DNA of 64,000 bases from Embiotoca jacksoni (Eukaryota > Chordata > Actinopteri > Embiotocidae): assembly GCA_022577435.1 (NCBI GenBank), contig JAKOON010000032.1, positions 1,899,501 to 1,963,500 on the forward strand, read 5' to 3'. Made by a program: the position numbers and the translations under genes. The notes under the pieces were generated by a model. The model ran no database searches and was not told the DNA's origin. It worked only from the letters and a program-made list of their open reading frames with translations. This document shows positions 12,840-24,990 of the stretch, one piece after another (position 1 is the first letter of the stretch; each line of letters starts with the position of its first letter).

Positions 12840-13450
12840 CTCCCTCCCTCTTTATTCAGAACTTGATTTCTTTTCATCAAGTCTGTCTCTTCCCCTTTTC
12901 TCATCTCCACCTTTCTACTCTGCTGGATACTCTTTTGTGTCAAATCCAATCCCTCCTTCCCTCCCAGCCTCTACTTCTGTCTCTGCTCTTCTTCACATCT
13001 TTGTAGTCTTTCCATTATCTCCTCTCCTTGCCTCTTTCTCCTCCTCTTGTTCTGTATCTTTTGCCACTGACTATCTCTCTCGCTCCCCCTTTTATTTGCC
13101 TCCTTTTCTCAATATCCTCACACTTCTTAAGTCTCCCCCTCGCTCTTTCTTTGTCCCCTTTTCTCTGCTCTCTTTGCCGTTCTTCTCTCCGCTTGCTCTC
13201 TTCTTCTTCTTCTCTTCTCCTCGCTGACCTCTCACCCTCTATTTTCTCCTCGCCGTCCTCGCTCCCCTTTTCTCTTTTCGCAGCCCTTTTCTCCTTCCCT
13301 CTGGGTGTCGGGTCTTTGTGGAGGCTCAAGCCCCCAGTGGGACATCCAGCAGGAGAAAAGGCTGAAAAACAAACTGTGGGAGAGAGGAGGGAGGGGAGAG
13401 GGAGCAAAGGATTGAAAAGGAGGAACGGATAGAAAGAATGATGGATGAAG
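12840..13450. repeat. Long polypyrimidine tract followed by polypurine tract
   Basis: From about 12840 to 13295 the plus strand is overwhelmingly C and T. After a mixed stretch of about 80 bases, 13375-13450 is overwhelmingly A and G. Such mirror-prone asymmetric tracts can adopt triplex structures. Open frames on both strands here have a composition set by the tract and are not genes. Confidence 0.85.
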
Positions 13451-13864
13451 AGGTCTGTGTAAAGGAGATAGGACAAGTATCCATGTGGACATGTTGGCTG
13501 CTTCAGTGCTTTTGAGCAAAATCATTAAAAGTGGGAAAAATCTGTGATTTTGATTGGTGATTTGAAGCCTATTTCAGTGGCCTTTACTTGGAGTTTTCTC
13601 CATAACATCATTTAACAAAAGTACAAACAGTACAAGCTAACAAATCAGAAAACACAGATAGAAGTAGGAGTTGTGTTTACTACATATGTGTATACATGGA
13701 GATAACTACTAATAACTTCAAACAGGATTGTCACAAGGAATTACAATTGAGGCAATCAAGAAGTTCTGAAACTGAAGGAACAACACTTGTGAGTAAATAT
13801 TTCAAGTTCCATCACTTGTTAAAAAACAGCAACTGAGTGCATTTGTGATGTTATCATGGACATG

Positions 13865-14380
13865 AGCAGAGAGCGACATCAAAGTTTGGGTCGAACTCAG
13901 GAAATTGGCAGCAGATACCCTTCAGAAAATCAATGGCATTAACGCAATGAAGTGTGTTTTCTTTGATAGTCGTCCTGCATTAAATTTGTCCGGCAGGGTC
14001 AGGCAGTCAACAGAGTTGTTCTGAGGCTTCTAAAGGAAAACAACTTGAATTGTGGTGAAATGTCACTTTGGTTCTCCAATATGAGAACACGACTGCTCAC
14101 CACATGTTATTTGACTCCTTGCAGCTTCTTTCTGTTCCTCAAAAACTGGACGCAGAAATGAATGTGCCCTCTCTGCTCAAGTCTCAGGTCCATGTTGAAA
14201 TTAATAAATGCGGCCGTACCAGTGGTAACAAAAACATGTGTAACTCAGGTGCTGATGTTGATCAAGTAAAAAGTACTTTTGCATGTAGGTTATAGCTCCC
14301 CCCTGCTCTGTGCACATCATGGTGCTGCACGCCGTTTGTGTCCAACAGAAGCAGTCGCAGAGCTTTTGATTGCCCCTCAT
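13865..14380 (+). mobile_element. Decayed mariner-type transposon, copy 2
   Basis: Around 13885-13930 the plus strand keeps the segment matching the transposase N-terminus of copies 3 and 4 (GNWQQ..., in broken frames). At 14092-14130 NTTAHHMLFDSLQ resembles the second-aspartate region (DNAPAH motif) of mariner transposases. At 14195-14280 the family's 5'-end block occurs in inverted orientation ('accagtggtaacaaaaac', 'ggtgctgatgttgatcaag'). It is internally deleted and frame-broken. Confidence 0.62.
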
Positions 14381-14739
14381 ATTGCATAATGGCTACATGC
14401 CACAGGCCACAACAAGAGTTTGTGTCCCCTTACAGTCAAATAATTAATGAGTTTAACTATGAGGTATGTATGCAGTTTTGTGGGGGGAAAAACTGACAGA
14501 ATTAAAAAAAAAAAAAAAAGGTCCTCCGTGTGCATTTCTATTGATTTAACACTGCATCTGATTTCCTGTTACAGTTTATTTCTGAAACATATTATCATTT
14601 AATTTCCATGACATGATATGATGATCTAAACAAACTTTTCTCATGGGATGCCTGAAGGACCTCAACTGTCTCCTTTATAAAGCTCTGAGCTCCTCACTCT
14701 GTTCACACACCCTGCACAGGATGCTCATTATGTGTCTAT

Positions 14740-14918
<179 letters not shown>

Positions 14919-15193
14919 CACAAACAAACACATACATAGGGTTAGTCCTGCACTCAGCTCCTTTCCGTTCCAGTTCTATTTGAAATTGCAGACATTACTT
15001 CAAAGCTGCAGAAATCAGTCCGTCTCCATCCCGTTCTTCTTTCTACCAACTCTCTCGTTCCTGCCTATTTTTTCCTTCTTGGTATGGGCTCATTGGGCCC
15101 TGATTGGAGTGTGTGTCTATGTGTTTGTGCGTGTCTGTGTGTGTTTCAATGATGTCTCTAATGATGATAGGGGATGATTTGAAGTGTGTGTGA

Positions 15194-15194
<1 letters not shown>

Positions 15195-15233
<39 letters not shown>
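15195..15233. repeat. (TG)n microsatellite
   Basis: About 19 TG units. Confidence 0.95.
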
Positions 15234-15235
<2 letters not shown>

Positions 15236-15325
15236 GAACATTATTTCACACCCAGCAGCCTCATGGTCTCATCAGCCGCCATATCGGCCAAATGGCTTTT
15301 GTGAGTTGAAATCATTGTTTGCCTG

Positions 15326-15326
<1 letters not shown>

Positions 15327-15406
<80 letters not shown>
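15327..15406. repeat. (TG)n microsatellite
   Basis: About 40 TG units, ending in a short CG run. Confidence 0.96.
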
Positions 15407-15412
<6 letters not shown>

Positions 15413-15904
15413 GTGTGGTTTTCACATTAGAGGTCGGGGTGCTTGCTTGAATGCGTCCCCATGTTTGTGTGTGTTTGTGATTTTGTATACTTATTCTGTG
15501 TGTGTTTGTTTGTGTGTTTTGTTCCTTATGCCTTCATTTGCATGATCAAACAGGATTAAGTGTATTGTTGAATCAACAATAAACAGTTCCTTGTCAGGAG
15601 ACAAATAAAGCAGATTAGCATTGCAGATTGGATGACGCCAAAACAGTAAACTGGATTGTGTGTGTGTGTGTGTTGTTGCTCTCGTGCTTTAAGGTGTTGA
15701 ATAACACTCAGCTGTGTTGGTATCACTGGAGCTGATGTGAATCAGGTTTGCAGCTACAGCAGCTACAGAAACACCTTGAGACGACTTTGACGTGGATCAT
15801 GAGGGCAAGGTTACGGTCTGTAAAAACTAGTTCTTAAAAAGTGCTTTTTTTATAGTCAGGAGAATTGACACAATATCAAAAAATAAAACAGGCAATGATG
15901 CATT

Positions 15905-16205
15905 TTAGACGACCTTTCCATGAAGTCATTGACAGTTTTGAATTAGATATTAGGCCAAACAAAGAAGTATGTTTGGGGCTTTGCCTGGTTTAATTGACAT
16001 GGGGTGTTGCAGGTATAGGTGGGTGGGCATAGTGTCCCCTGATTCTTAGTTAGATCCACCCCTCGCTCCTACAGCTCCACCCTCTCGTCCAAATATGGTA
16101 TCTTTTGGCTCTGAAAAAAAAAAATGTTCGGCCAAAATGCCAGACTTGAGACTTCAAAAATGAAAATTCACCAACCCATGGGTGATGTCAACAGTGGGAT
16201 GCCCC
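15905..16205 (+). repeat. Dispersed repeat family A, copy 3
   Basis: Same landmark order as copy 1: 'gatattaggcc', 'tttaattgacatg', 'ataggtgggtggg', 'gttagatccacccc', 'cgtccaaatatgg', 'tttggctc', 'ccaaaatgccagac', 'caccaacccatgg'. More diverged than copies 1 and 2. Confidence 0.72.
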
Positions 16206-17430
16206 AAGCTTGATCTAGAAATACAGTGCCTGGCTTCTTTCTCCCCTCTGGTCAGCTGGCCAGTGTAAATGCGGGATTGTCATTTTGGAAAGATAATGGG
16301 TGACACAGACAGCACCTAGCTGACATTGAGAGGTGTGGAGGGAGGAGGGTTCTGATGTCGTCTGATTATAAAGAGACCATAAATCCAGCTAAAAGCCAGA
16401 GGAGGCTGAAATCTTCGGTGATATTAGTTAGTCATTCCTTTCATATTGTCACAATGTTTTCACATTTGATATATTGCTACTATGAAAATATAATTTACAG
16501 GCTCTTACAATACCACTCATGCTGTCTTTTGGCCCTTTGAACTGCACTCAGTTTGTAAAGGAAGATTTCTGTTATATATTTGTAGTCTCCAAACCCTATA
16601 TGAGATAGCCTCGATGACATCATCAGGGTTACTGTGTTGGACTTTGGAAATCTCCCTCTAGAGCTGTTTTTACTAAGAAGCACTCATTGACACAAGTAAA
16701 CTCAACCTTGCGTGTACAACCGGTTGAGTGCCCTCATTTCATTTTAATTCATTTTTAGCTGTGACGGGCACAAGACTTCAGCGCCACTGTGGCATCTGCT
16801 TGCCAGTCAGCCTATAAACAACTCTGCCACAAGGCAATGTGGGTCGCTTAAGACAGATAAATGAACACATATAAACAAAGACTAATTTCCCAATCAGAGC
16901 TGTGAAATTTATTTTCTCTGTTTGGTCATCTGGCAAATGAGACCTGACAGGCAGTGAAATGATGTGCGTGTGTTTCTATGTGTGTCCTGTATTTACACGG
17001 ATACATGGGCAGTTGCCTCTTCTTGCATGAGAGGACATGCACATGTATGCAAATGCCTCAGTGTGTTTGTGTGTTTATATTGGAGTGTTTACTTCAGTAC
17101 ACCTGTGATGGTGTTTTATCATCATGGAGCACTGCTGTAAAATGAATGATCATCCTCATCATACAGCATTTAAAATCAAAAGATCACCAGTTTGTGCATC
17201 TTATGCGTTTCTTATTCTTATTCTTGTGTTTCTTATGCTTTTATATACGGAGCTCAGGTGTCTTAAAAATAATTTGATGTTAAATCCTAATCTCTCAAAT
17301 GAATGCTTAAAAAACTTTAACATTTTTGGAACCTTAATCAGATGTGTATTGAAAACATAAAAATCCTTCCTTAATGCCTACAGCTTGGAGGCAGACACAG
17401 TCCGTCCTCGCAGTTATGTCTTTTTAGTAT
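16206..17430. other. Intergenic, no gene seen
   Basis: No supported exon or repeat beyond short low-complexity runs. Confidence 0.55.
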
Positions 17431-17439
17431 TCATGTTCA

Positions 17440-17790
17440 TTTCCTGTTTTATTATGTATTTATTGTACTCACATTTGTGTCTCCTTTCAGGTGTCTCTTC
17501 ACTTCAGGTCTTCCCACCATTGTGGTTGCCTTCCCTGCCCCGATTGTTTCCACCTATGTTCAATAATCACCCTGAATTATATAAAGTCTGTATCTCCCTA
17601 ATTGTACCTCCTGCGCTGTCGTTGTAGTTCTTCTGCTCTTTATTGTGGGGGGGGATTCCTAGTGATCTGCGAGTCTGTGTTTTTATTTCCTGGGCCCTTG
17701 GTTTTTGCTTCACACTTTTGTATCATTGCTTGATCTCTGCCAACTTGTTTCGGGGTACGGTTAGTTGGAATTAGGACTGGTATCGACTGT
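17440..17790 (+). repeat. Dispersed repeat family C, copy 1
   Basis: Shares with the copies at 29.5, 54.0 and (reversed) 23.0 kb the order 'ttcatttcctgttt', 'tcttcacttc', a pyrimidine-rich stretch with 'ttgccttccctg', 'attgtttccacctatgttcaa', 'aaagtctgt', then a 'ttttgctt' block. No coding capacity. It has an LTR-like or SINE-like look but the class is unknown. Confidence 0.55.
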
Positions 17791-17799
17791 GTTTTCGGA

Positions 17800-18720
17800 T
17801 GCTCTCTGTCAGAGCTTTTGCACTTGATCTCATTGAAGAGATTGAACTGTAACCTGTCTCTGAGTTGTGCTATTGGGCCATAACAACTTAACTAGTTGCA
17901 ACAGAGCAGGGCTTTAAATCCTTAATGGGTCTGCAGATGTTTGATCTTGAAGTGCACAGTTTTAGCTTCAAGATGCATTCATTATCTGTTGGGTTTACTT
18001 TGGCCATTAGGGGGCAGCAGAGAAAACTCTACACACACCACCTGACATAATATTACCTTATAAAGTTGGCAATTGCGTTACAAGCAATTGCTCTTTTCAA
18101 CATCCAGCAGATACTGAACAGCTTTTTCAACCATTTGTTGTGCTTGTAGTGACAAAGGTAAGGTCCAATGTTCACTCATTTTTTTTTTTTATCTCTCCTG
18201 GGAGGAATATCTGTCTCTTTAGCTGAAGCTCATTGTTCACTCATTGTTTTGCTGTTTAATGTAACAGTGGGTTTATCAGAGCTTTTTCAATGAAAACAGC
18301 TGCCTGCTACAGGCCAACACAAGCCTGATGACTGCAGAGTTTTAATACCAGAAAAACAAAACTATAAGCTGAAAAATACAAAAAGGCCGTAGAGATCTGA
18401 AGAAATCTTTAGAATCCGGTGATAATTCTCTGTATGTTTGTTTGCGCCTATACGTGACACCATTCACATTATACCCAGTCATCGGATCCATTGATGATAT
18501 AGAAAATATTGATTGATGCAGCTTTAATGCGCCATTCAAATATTCCCACAGCAGGTTCTTCTGCTCTGTCAGAAAGCCGCCAATTCATTTGTATTTTCTC
18601 TTTTCACATATGAGGGCCCACAGACATGACCGGCCACTACATACATGAATTATCTTATCAAAAGCTTTCTTTCTTTAATTGGGGAAAATGACCAGCAAAC
18701 GTCTTTACACTATGAGCTCC
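17800..18720. other. Intergenic, no gene seen
   Basis: No supported exon. A poly(T) run lies at 18179-18190. Confidence 0.5.
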
Positions 18721-18888
18721 TCATGACTGTAGACTGCGACTTTCTATGAATAGGAAACAGAAAACAATTATTATATTATATGGAAATATATGCCATAATA
18801 TATAATCGCATGACAAAATAAAACAGTGTGACCCAGTTTTAGCCCTTTCAATAATTAAATCATCACAAAGATCATGAGGGTAAATTAC

Positions 18889-18975
18889 CTGGTAGAACGC
18901 AGCTCGCGGTTCAGACGTTATCGAACATATCATAAGAACGCACAGGAGAAAACCCAACTTTAAACTCTGCACCAT
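18889..18975 (-). CDS. Candidate first coding exon of an unidentified secreted or membrane protein
   Basis: I do not recognise this gene. The minus strand reads 29 codons from the ATG at 18975 (context gaggcg-ATG-G): a short polar start (MVQSLK), an uninterrupted hydrophobic core (LGFLLCVLMIC) and a cleavage-like SITS-EP junction, then RAAFYQ. It ends exactly at a codon boundary with CAG|GTAATT, a good splice donor (GT at 18888-18887). This has the full structure of a signal-peptide exon, with an 87-nt phase-0 length. Upstream (18976-19060) is less AT-rich; downstream is AT-rich and intron-like. No TATA box is obvious, and I found no convincing second exon to the left on the minus strand. A chance hydrophobic frame remains possible. 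Confidence 0.42.
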
Positions 18976-19178
18976 CGCCTCGCTACACGACTCTTTACCT
19001 TAGCCACCACTCCCGTTTTCACTGCCACCATTTTACCTTCAGTCTCCGCCTTCTCCCTCCTCCATCCCACCACTGCACTCTATCATCTCCACCCATCCAC
19101 CCGTCCACACCCCTCATCACCCTGTAATGCAACTCACTGTCCTGCACGCCAAAAGGGACCTCAAGTTGTCAGCCCAGG

Positions 19179-19181
<3 letters not shown>

Positions 19182-19276
<95 letters not shown>
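19182..19276. repeat. (TG)n microsatellite
   Basis: About 47 TG units. It is followed 108 bases later by a (CA)n run, so the two could pair in single-stranded nucleic acid. Confidence 0.97.
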
Positions 19277-19277
<1 letters not shown>

Positions 19278-19381
19278 CTTGGGAAGGAGGGAGTGGCTGT
19301 GGTGATCCATAGGTTCCAGACTGATGCACACAATGGAGGTACTCTGCGTGAGGCTACATGCTCCATATACCCCAAGCACCC

Positions 19382-19384
<3 letters not shown>

Positions 19385-19429
<45 letters not shown>

Positions 19430-19620
19430 AAGGACATTCAATTGACATAAAGCATTACCTTGCCCTTTACCCTAACCTTAACCATGCAAGCCACGTGCTT
19501 AAAGGGGTGCGAGGGAGGTGAAAAACAATTCTCACAAAATGTCCTCACTGCGATGGTCTTAAAATAAAATTTGTTCTCACATAGGGTATTGCACAAGTAC
19601 ACAAACATACACACTCCATA
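19385..19620 (+). repeat. (CA)n run with attached dispersed repeat
   Basis: (CA)n at 19385-19423 is followed by 'gtttgtaaggacattcaatt', 'accctaaccttaacca', 'aaaatgtcctcact' and 'aagtacacaaacatacacac'. From memory this arrangement is common next to CA microsatellites in fish genomes, probably a short repeat that carries its own CA tract. It has no coding capacity. Confidence 0.6.
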
Positions 19621-21260
19621 TGAGCCCATGTCGTGGTAAATGTCGCACCAGATGGCTATCACTCCATATGACGACGTATCGCTGTAATCTTAATCAAGTG
19701 GGAGGTTCTGTGTTGAACAGCATCGCCAAATAAAATGGAATTTGGTCCAGGAAACCATAAACATGGTGTGGCATTGTCTATAATTGGAGATAAGGCATTG
19801 GTTTGTTGGGCTGGAAGGTTGAATTTAAAGAAAAATAAATGCTTTTAGTGGGGAACCACATGATAAGAGCACGTTCCAAATGAAGCCTGATATAACATTG
19901 TCTGTTCCAACCTTTACCGAACTATACGTTTTAGGCACGTTATCAGCATGGATCGAGGGACGGCAACGTCTGTTTTGGGAACAAGCAATTTCATCACTTT
20001 CCATCTAGTGCCATTGTAAGATGTTTTGGTTTCATGCTCAAAATCTTGACAACGATGGGATGGATTGTGTACTAAGTATTCTTAGTAGTTCCACGAGCAG
20101 CTTAAAGTACTTTTTTTTTATATATATATATATATATATATATTAACAATCAACATTATACTCATGGCTCCTGCCACAGTCAACAATTGTTTAGCACTTT
20201 GTAAAGCACGTAGATACAAAGGATACATTTACAGGTCAGAAAACCATCAGGATTAACATCTTCAATGTTCTTTTTTTTTTTTTTTAAGTATCAGTTAAAC
20301 TTTACAAATCTTATTTACACATAATATTAGTGAACATAGTTGCATAAACCAGAAATATCAAGAAGGAGGAGTATGGGCAGAAATATGTCAGTAGAAACTA
20401 AATCATTTGTATTTGAATTTGAATTGCTCAACTTGACTAATTGCTTTAAAATTTGTATTTATATGCAATTACAAACCTACAGAATAACCACCAGATAAAA
20501 CAAATATGGCTCACATGTTCCTGTAGGATAGTTTCTCTCTTTGGGTGAGTGTGTTTGCACATACACTTGAGTTTTTCACAGGGATGTACCCATACTTTTC
20601 CATGTTAACAGCCACAGGATATCCACACCTAAAGAAATACATATCTGATCCGGCCAAACACTAAAATTGTGCTTAAATGTGTCTGTTTTCTGTTTTCAAC
20701 ACTGGATGAAAGAGTGAAATGTGACCGACTGCCATCAACTGTATGCATGTATGTGTGTGTTGTGTGTATTGTGAGTGTGTGAGTGTGTGTGGTGGGGTTA
20801 CAACAGTCATAATGTCCTGCACTCTCACTAATGACTGACAGCATGAAAAGTGCAAGGTGTCAGCTCCGATTGCTGAATGTAATTATTGGATTGATTCAGT
20901 AAACACACACATGCACACACAGATGTGTGCACATGCATGGACAGGCAGGTATTGACCTGTGTTCGCATCATTACATATGTACATTTGTAACTGTTCACAT
21001 ATGATAGCATGTATTGTATCTGTACAAACCGCTAGTGATTGGAACAAGTGAGTCTCTGATTTTGCAATAACAAGACTTGTTCATGTACGGTCATTTACTA
21101 TTATTCTTACGAGATAGCTCAATCACAGAGTCAGAGTGGACATTTACAGAGTGCTACACATCTATCTAATAATTTATTCTTGCTGTATTTAAAATTAATT
21201 GGAGCCTTCTTTCATTTGAGGGGTATGATCATTGACTGTAAAATGAAGGGTCTGAAAAAT
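19621..21260. other. Intergenic, no gene seen
   Basis: No supported exon. It has a (TA)n run at 20119-20143, a poly(T) run at 20271-20285 and degenerate TG/CA patches at 20735-20790 and 20900-20930. Confidence 0.55.
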
Positions 21261-21269
21261 AAGGCCGAT

Positions 21270-21600
21270 GCGGAAGTGCCTTCAGCTGCGATACCGAGAG
21301 GTCGGCTTCAAAAAGCCTCAGACTCCAGAGACTCCCATTCAACTTCAACAAAATTCAAAGTCAGTACGAGTTATCTTGGTTTTGCCAGTTAAAGTCACTC
21401 CTTCTTATTAGTTTTCTGGCGGTCCATCTGAAAATAATCCCGTCATTAATTAGAAAATAAGTTTCAAAAAGCGATGTTTTTGTGGGTGTGTCTGTTTGAT
21501 TGACAGGCCTGAGGTGCAGTCAGGTTACAGCTATCGGTGGGCGGGACGTAGTCTCGTCAGGCAAAAAGTCAGGTTTCCAATCATAGCATGTCCTCACCTA
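21270..21600 (+). repeat. Dispersed repeat family A, copy 4
   Basis: Begins with the 'gcttcaaaaagcctcagactcc' and 'gactcccattcaacttc' block shared in reverse with copy 5. Continues with 'ttaaagtcactccttctt', 'ggtccatctgaaaataatccc', 'tgtttgattgacag', 'ggtgcagtcaggtt' and 'ggtgggcggga'. The 3' half seen in copy 1 is missing or diverged. Confidence 0.75.
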
Positions 21601-22920
21601 ACCTGGCTCTGTTCACAGCCTCAGTCTTCACTGTGATTATAGTCTAGAAACCCCGTTCACACTAAGTTTGTTCAGCCACTCTGAGATGACGTTAGATGAA
21701 GGGAGAGAAACCATTGAAGCAACACTAGCAAATATTGAGGAACTGAAGTTGAAGCAAGAGCAATGCTTCCTGTATCCTCAAATTTACGTTACAAACTCTA
21801 CAATGGTTATCAATTGTAAAGATGTATTCCACTCACATTGGTGGATGCTTTATGTTGCTCACAGCTTCGTTAGTTTCGGTGAACAACATCATTTATTTGG
21901 TCGTTAATGCCAATTGCTTAAAGGCTGCTTCAATAGTTTCTTTAATAAAACCAAGAGCTGCGTCCATTTGGATGCAACAACTGGAAACAATCCCCAATGG
22001 AGAGTTCCCAGACCCACCAGTCCCTGCCTTCATTGAGGCCGGAACAATACAAATATTGTACTGACATTGTTGTTTTTATTATCAGCCACCTTCTATTAGT
22101 TAGGGGTAAAAATCTGATTTTACTGTGTCTGTTTGCAAAATTGCAATACCTCTGAGAAATAATAGAATATCAAAAGAATCCAGTTACAGTTCATGAGCTG
22201 TATTGATTTGTTTTGCAAGCTCACACAAACAATGGCTTGATTTGGAGATTAGCTGAACAAAAAATCTGTAGAACACAGACATTGCTTGATAGTACAGGAT
22301 GACACGTTTCTGGTTTGGTACCAGATTTCATTACTCTTTTCTTCTTTCCATCACTCCTGTCATCCAAATCCCTTTACATTACCAAGTGTGTGGGTGACAG
22401 ATCCATGTTCATGTGTGCACATCTGTGGTGTTTACAGCTTCATGTCTTTGCCCACATTTGGAATATATTAAGGAGGTATTTGTTCATATGTGTGAGTGTG
22501 TGTGTTCAAGTGTGTTTTCCCATGGTGTTGTTCTAGATATTAGAATGAAATGAAGTGTGAAATAAGCTCCTCTGTCTCTGGAGTGTAGCTGTGGGAAATC
22601 CCCCTCCTCAACTCTGAACACTTGTTTACCATCTATCCCTCCATCGACAGCATACACCCTCCCACCTTGCCCATCACGCTTCCACTAAAGGTAGCTTTTG
22701 ATAGTGACAATGTGGGAATATCTTGATGGATATAAAACTCATGTATATGCACACAAAGGAGAGCGTGAGGGTATTACAGAATACATGAACACTTATTAAA
22801 TGATTAAAACAACAAAAGAGGATATATCATGTTAGAATATGTTCAGATGGCAAGACAGACAGCATTTTTACAAATGTGGTATAATAGGTAGCAGGAAGAG
22901 AAGGAGCCCAAAAGCATGGC
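21601..22920. other. Intergenic, no gene seen
   Basis: No supported exon. An 79-codon open frame at 21668-21907 is discussed under rejected items. Confidence 0.5.
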
Positions 22921-22924
22921 ATCG

Positions 22925-23190
22925 GAAACAATGAGCCAGCCAGGGCGGGATCCAACAGGCAAGGTCTAAAAAAACACACAGACAATAAACTTACTTAAAG
23001 TGAAGCTTCCTCCAGAACAAAAATCATAAACAGAAGCAGGAATAAGAGACAGAGACTTGGGACAGATATCACAAACTGACGGCAAAAGAAGGGAACACAC
23101 AGACTAATTACACTAAGGAGAGGAGAACAACGAGCGACAGATGAGACCGATCAGGCTGGGCTAGGTAATCACACAAATGGGAAACAATAA
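22925..23190 (-). repeat. Dispersed repeat family C, copy 4 (reverse)
   Basis: Read on the minus strand, the order 'acctagcccagcctgatcgg', 'tctcatctgtcgctcgttg', 'agtctgtgtgttccctt' parallels copies 1 and 3 of the family. It then runs into a GC-richer stretch around 'atcccgccctggctgg'. Confidence 0.5.
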
Positions 23191-24190
23191 GTGCAGGAAG
23201 GGAAAGGGTGAGTGATAAGAAGTATAACAAGCTTAAAGGCATACATGACTATGTGCAATGTACATAAACCAAATAAAGAGGTGAAAAGGTCAAATTGGTG
23301 GGAATACTCAATGATTGTCTGTAAGAAAAAAATGAAGTGTAAATGTAGAATTTCATTAATAATTATTAATACCAAACTGTAAATTTTCCTTAAAGTCGTA
23401 ACCTTACGTTGTGTTCACAAAAATGATGTGTAGCGTGAGCAACATATTAGTAGAGCAGCACATCACATACACACCATCAGATTTGCACAAATGAACATGG
23501 ATCACTGTTAATGCAAAAAGACCTCACCAGCTTCATTCCATGAGCTCCTGCCCTAACTGTCTATTTTAGACAACCTTGACCTCCGAATTTATGTAAAGTC
23601 TGCAATAAATTTCCTTTTTGTTTGTGAATATATGGTCTTAAACTGGCAGCGCTAAATGTTTGTCGCAAGCAGCAACCAGTGAGAGAGTAATTACAAAAAC
23701 ACTGTGACACGTGCTTCTATTGTGGCTGTAAAATGGTCAATACATTATGGAAAAATGTTAGATAAATGAAATAACAGACTTCAACATCATAAAATGACCC
23801 TTTTACTATCAGTTTGATCTATTCAGTCTAAGGAAAGTCTAAAAAAAAAGCTGCATGACTGCTTTATATAATCCCCATTCAAGTTAAACCGTTAGCCGCC
23901 TCAGTCGGCGGAAGTGCATGCTCTACTCATATATCATGACTAGTTTGCTTTCATCTGGTTAGCGCGGATATATCACCCCCAACAACACATGTAAAAACTG
24001 TATGCTGTGTAATACAGATGTATCTGGTGGTGCTGGGCTTAGTCAGCATTGTGTTAACATGTTCGACAATAGTTGAATGTAACAGATGGTCATACACATT
24101 TAAAAGTTCCACACTGCAGCTTCAAGTTCTTCTTGTGGTTACTTGTCCTTTATGAACTGTTTTATAGAGTCCTGAAATTGCAGTACAGTT
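23191..24190. other. Intergenic, no gene seen
   Basis: No supported exon. The part at about 23875-24120 resembles a diverged dispersed fish repeat ending near 'aaaagttccacactgcagct', recognised from memory only. Confidence 0.4.
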
Positions 24191-24990
24191 TAAATTGTTC
24201 TTAATCAGGGACAAAACCAAATGTAAAAGTTATAAATGTAGATACATGCTGCACAACATCAGGAGAATACGTCCCCTTCTCACTCAGAAGGCGGCGCAAG
24301 TTCTGGTCCAGGTTCTGGTCCAGGTTCTGGTCCAGGTTCTGGTCATCTCACGTCTGGACTACTGTAACTCCCTCCTAGCAGGTCTACCTGTTAGCACCAT
24401 CCGACCTCTGCAGCTCGTCCAGAATGCAGCTGCTCGACTTGTCTTTAACCTCCTAAATTAACTCCCACTACTCCGCTCCTCCTCCTCCTCCCTTCACTGG
24501 TTACCAGTAGCTGCCCGTATCCATTTTAAAATATTGGTACTTGCGTACCATGCTGTGAACAGATGGGGTCCAGTGTACATCCAGGACATGGTCCAACCTT
24601 ACATCCCAGCCCGCTCCCTCCGCTCTGCTTCTACCAATCGGCTTGTTGCTCCTCACTGAGCTAAACACTCTACAAAATCACGACTGTTTGCTGTCCGGGC
24701 TCCTAAATGGTGGAATGAGCTCCCCACCGACATCAGGACAGCAGGAAGTCTGTACATCTTCCGCCACAAACTAAAAACACACCTCTTCAGACTTTACCTT
24801 GAACAGTAGAACTTTAGTAGCACTTAAAATGGCACTTAGTGATAGCACTTTGTAGTTTGGCTTTCTTGAAGAAATTGTATTTTCTTGATTCTTGTTGTTC
24901 TGGGTTTTGTACCCTCATGGTTGAAATGCACTTATTGTAAGTCGCTTTGGATAAAAGCGTCAGCTAAATGTAATGTAATGTAATAAAGTT
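24190..24990 (+). mobile_element. L2-type LINE, 3' part (decayed)
   Basis: The C-terminal end of a reverse transcriptase ORF followed by the LINE 3' end. Translated blocks are YMLHNIRRIRPLLTQ, SRLDYCNSLLAGLP, LQLVQNAAARLVFNL (24240-24455), then in the same order, interrupted by stops, HWLPVAARI-like, 'YIQDM', the SRLFAVRAPKWWNELP-like block and LKTHLFRLYLE (to about 24810). The end 'gtaagtcgctttggataaaa' followed by a short TAATG repeat is the typical L2 terminus in fish. In-frame stops (TAA at about 24460, TGA near 24656) make it inactive. It also contains a local 12-bp expansion. Confidence 0.88.
24298..24346 (+). repeat. 12-bp tandem repeat inside the L2 element
   Basis: The unit 'gttctggtccag' occurs four times in a row, giving the peptide period QVLV where intact elements have it once. 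It is in frame, so it arose without breaking the frame. Confidence 0.9.

Noticed and set aside
12581..13476. Long open frames on both strands (up to 153 codons), one rich in Glu/Arg/Lys
   Set aside because: Composition is dictated by the CA repeat and the pyrimidine/purine tract; no start context, splice sites or family motifs.
21668..21907. 79-codon frame with LKLKQEQ and KDVF spacing, briefly reminiscent of the Q-motif region of RecQ-type helicases
   Set aside because: No Walker A motif follows where it should, and the similarity is too short to support a call.
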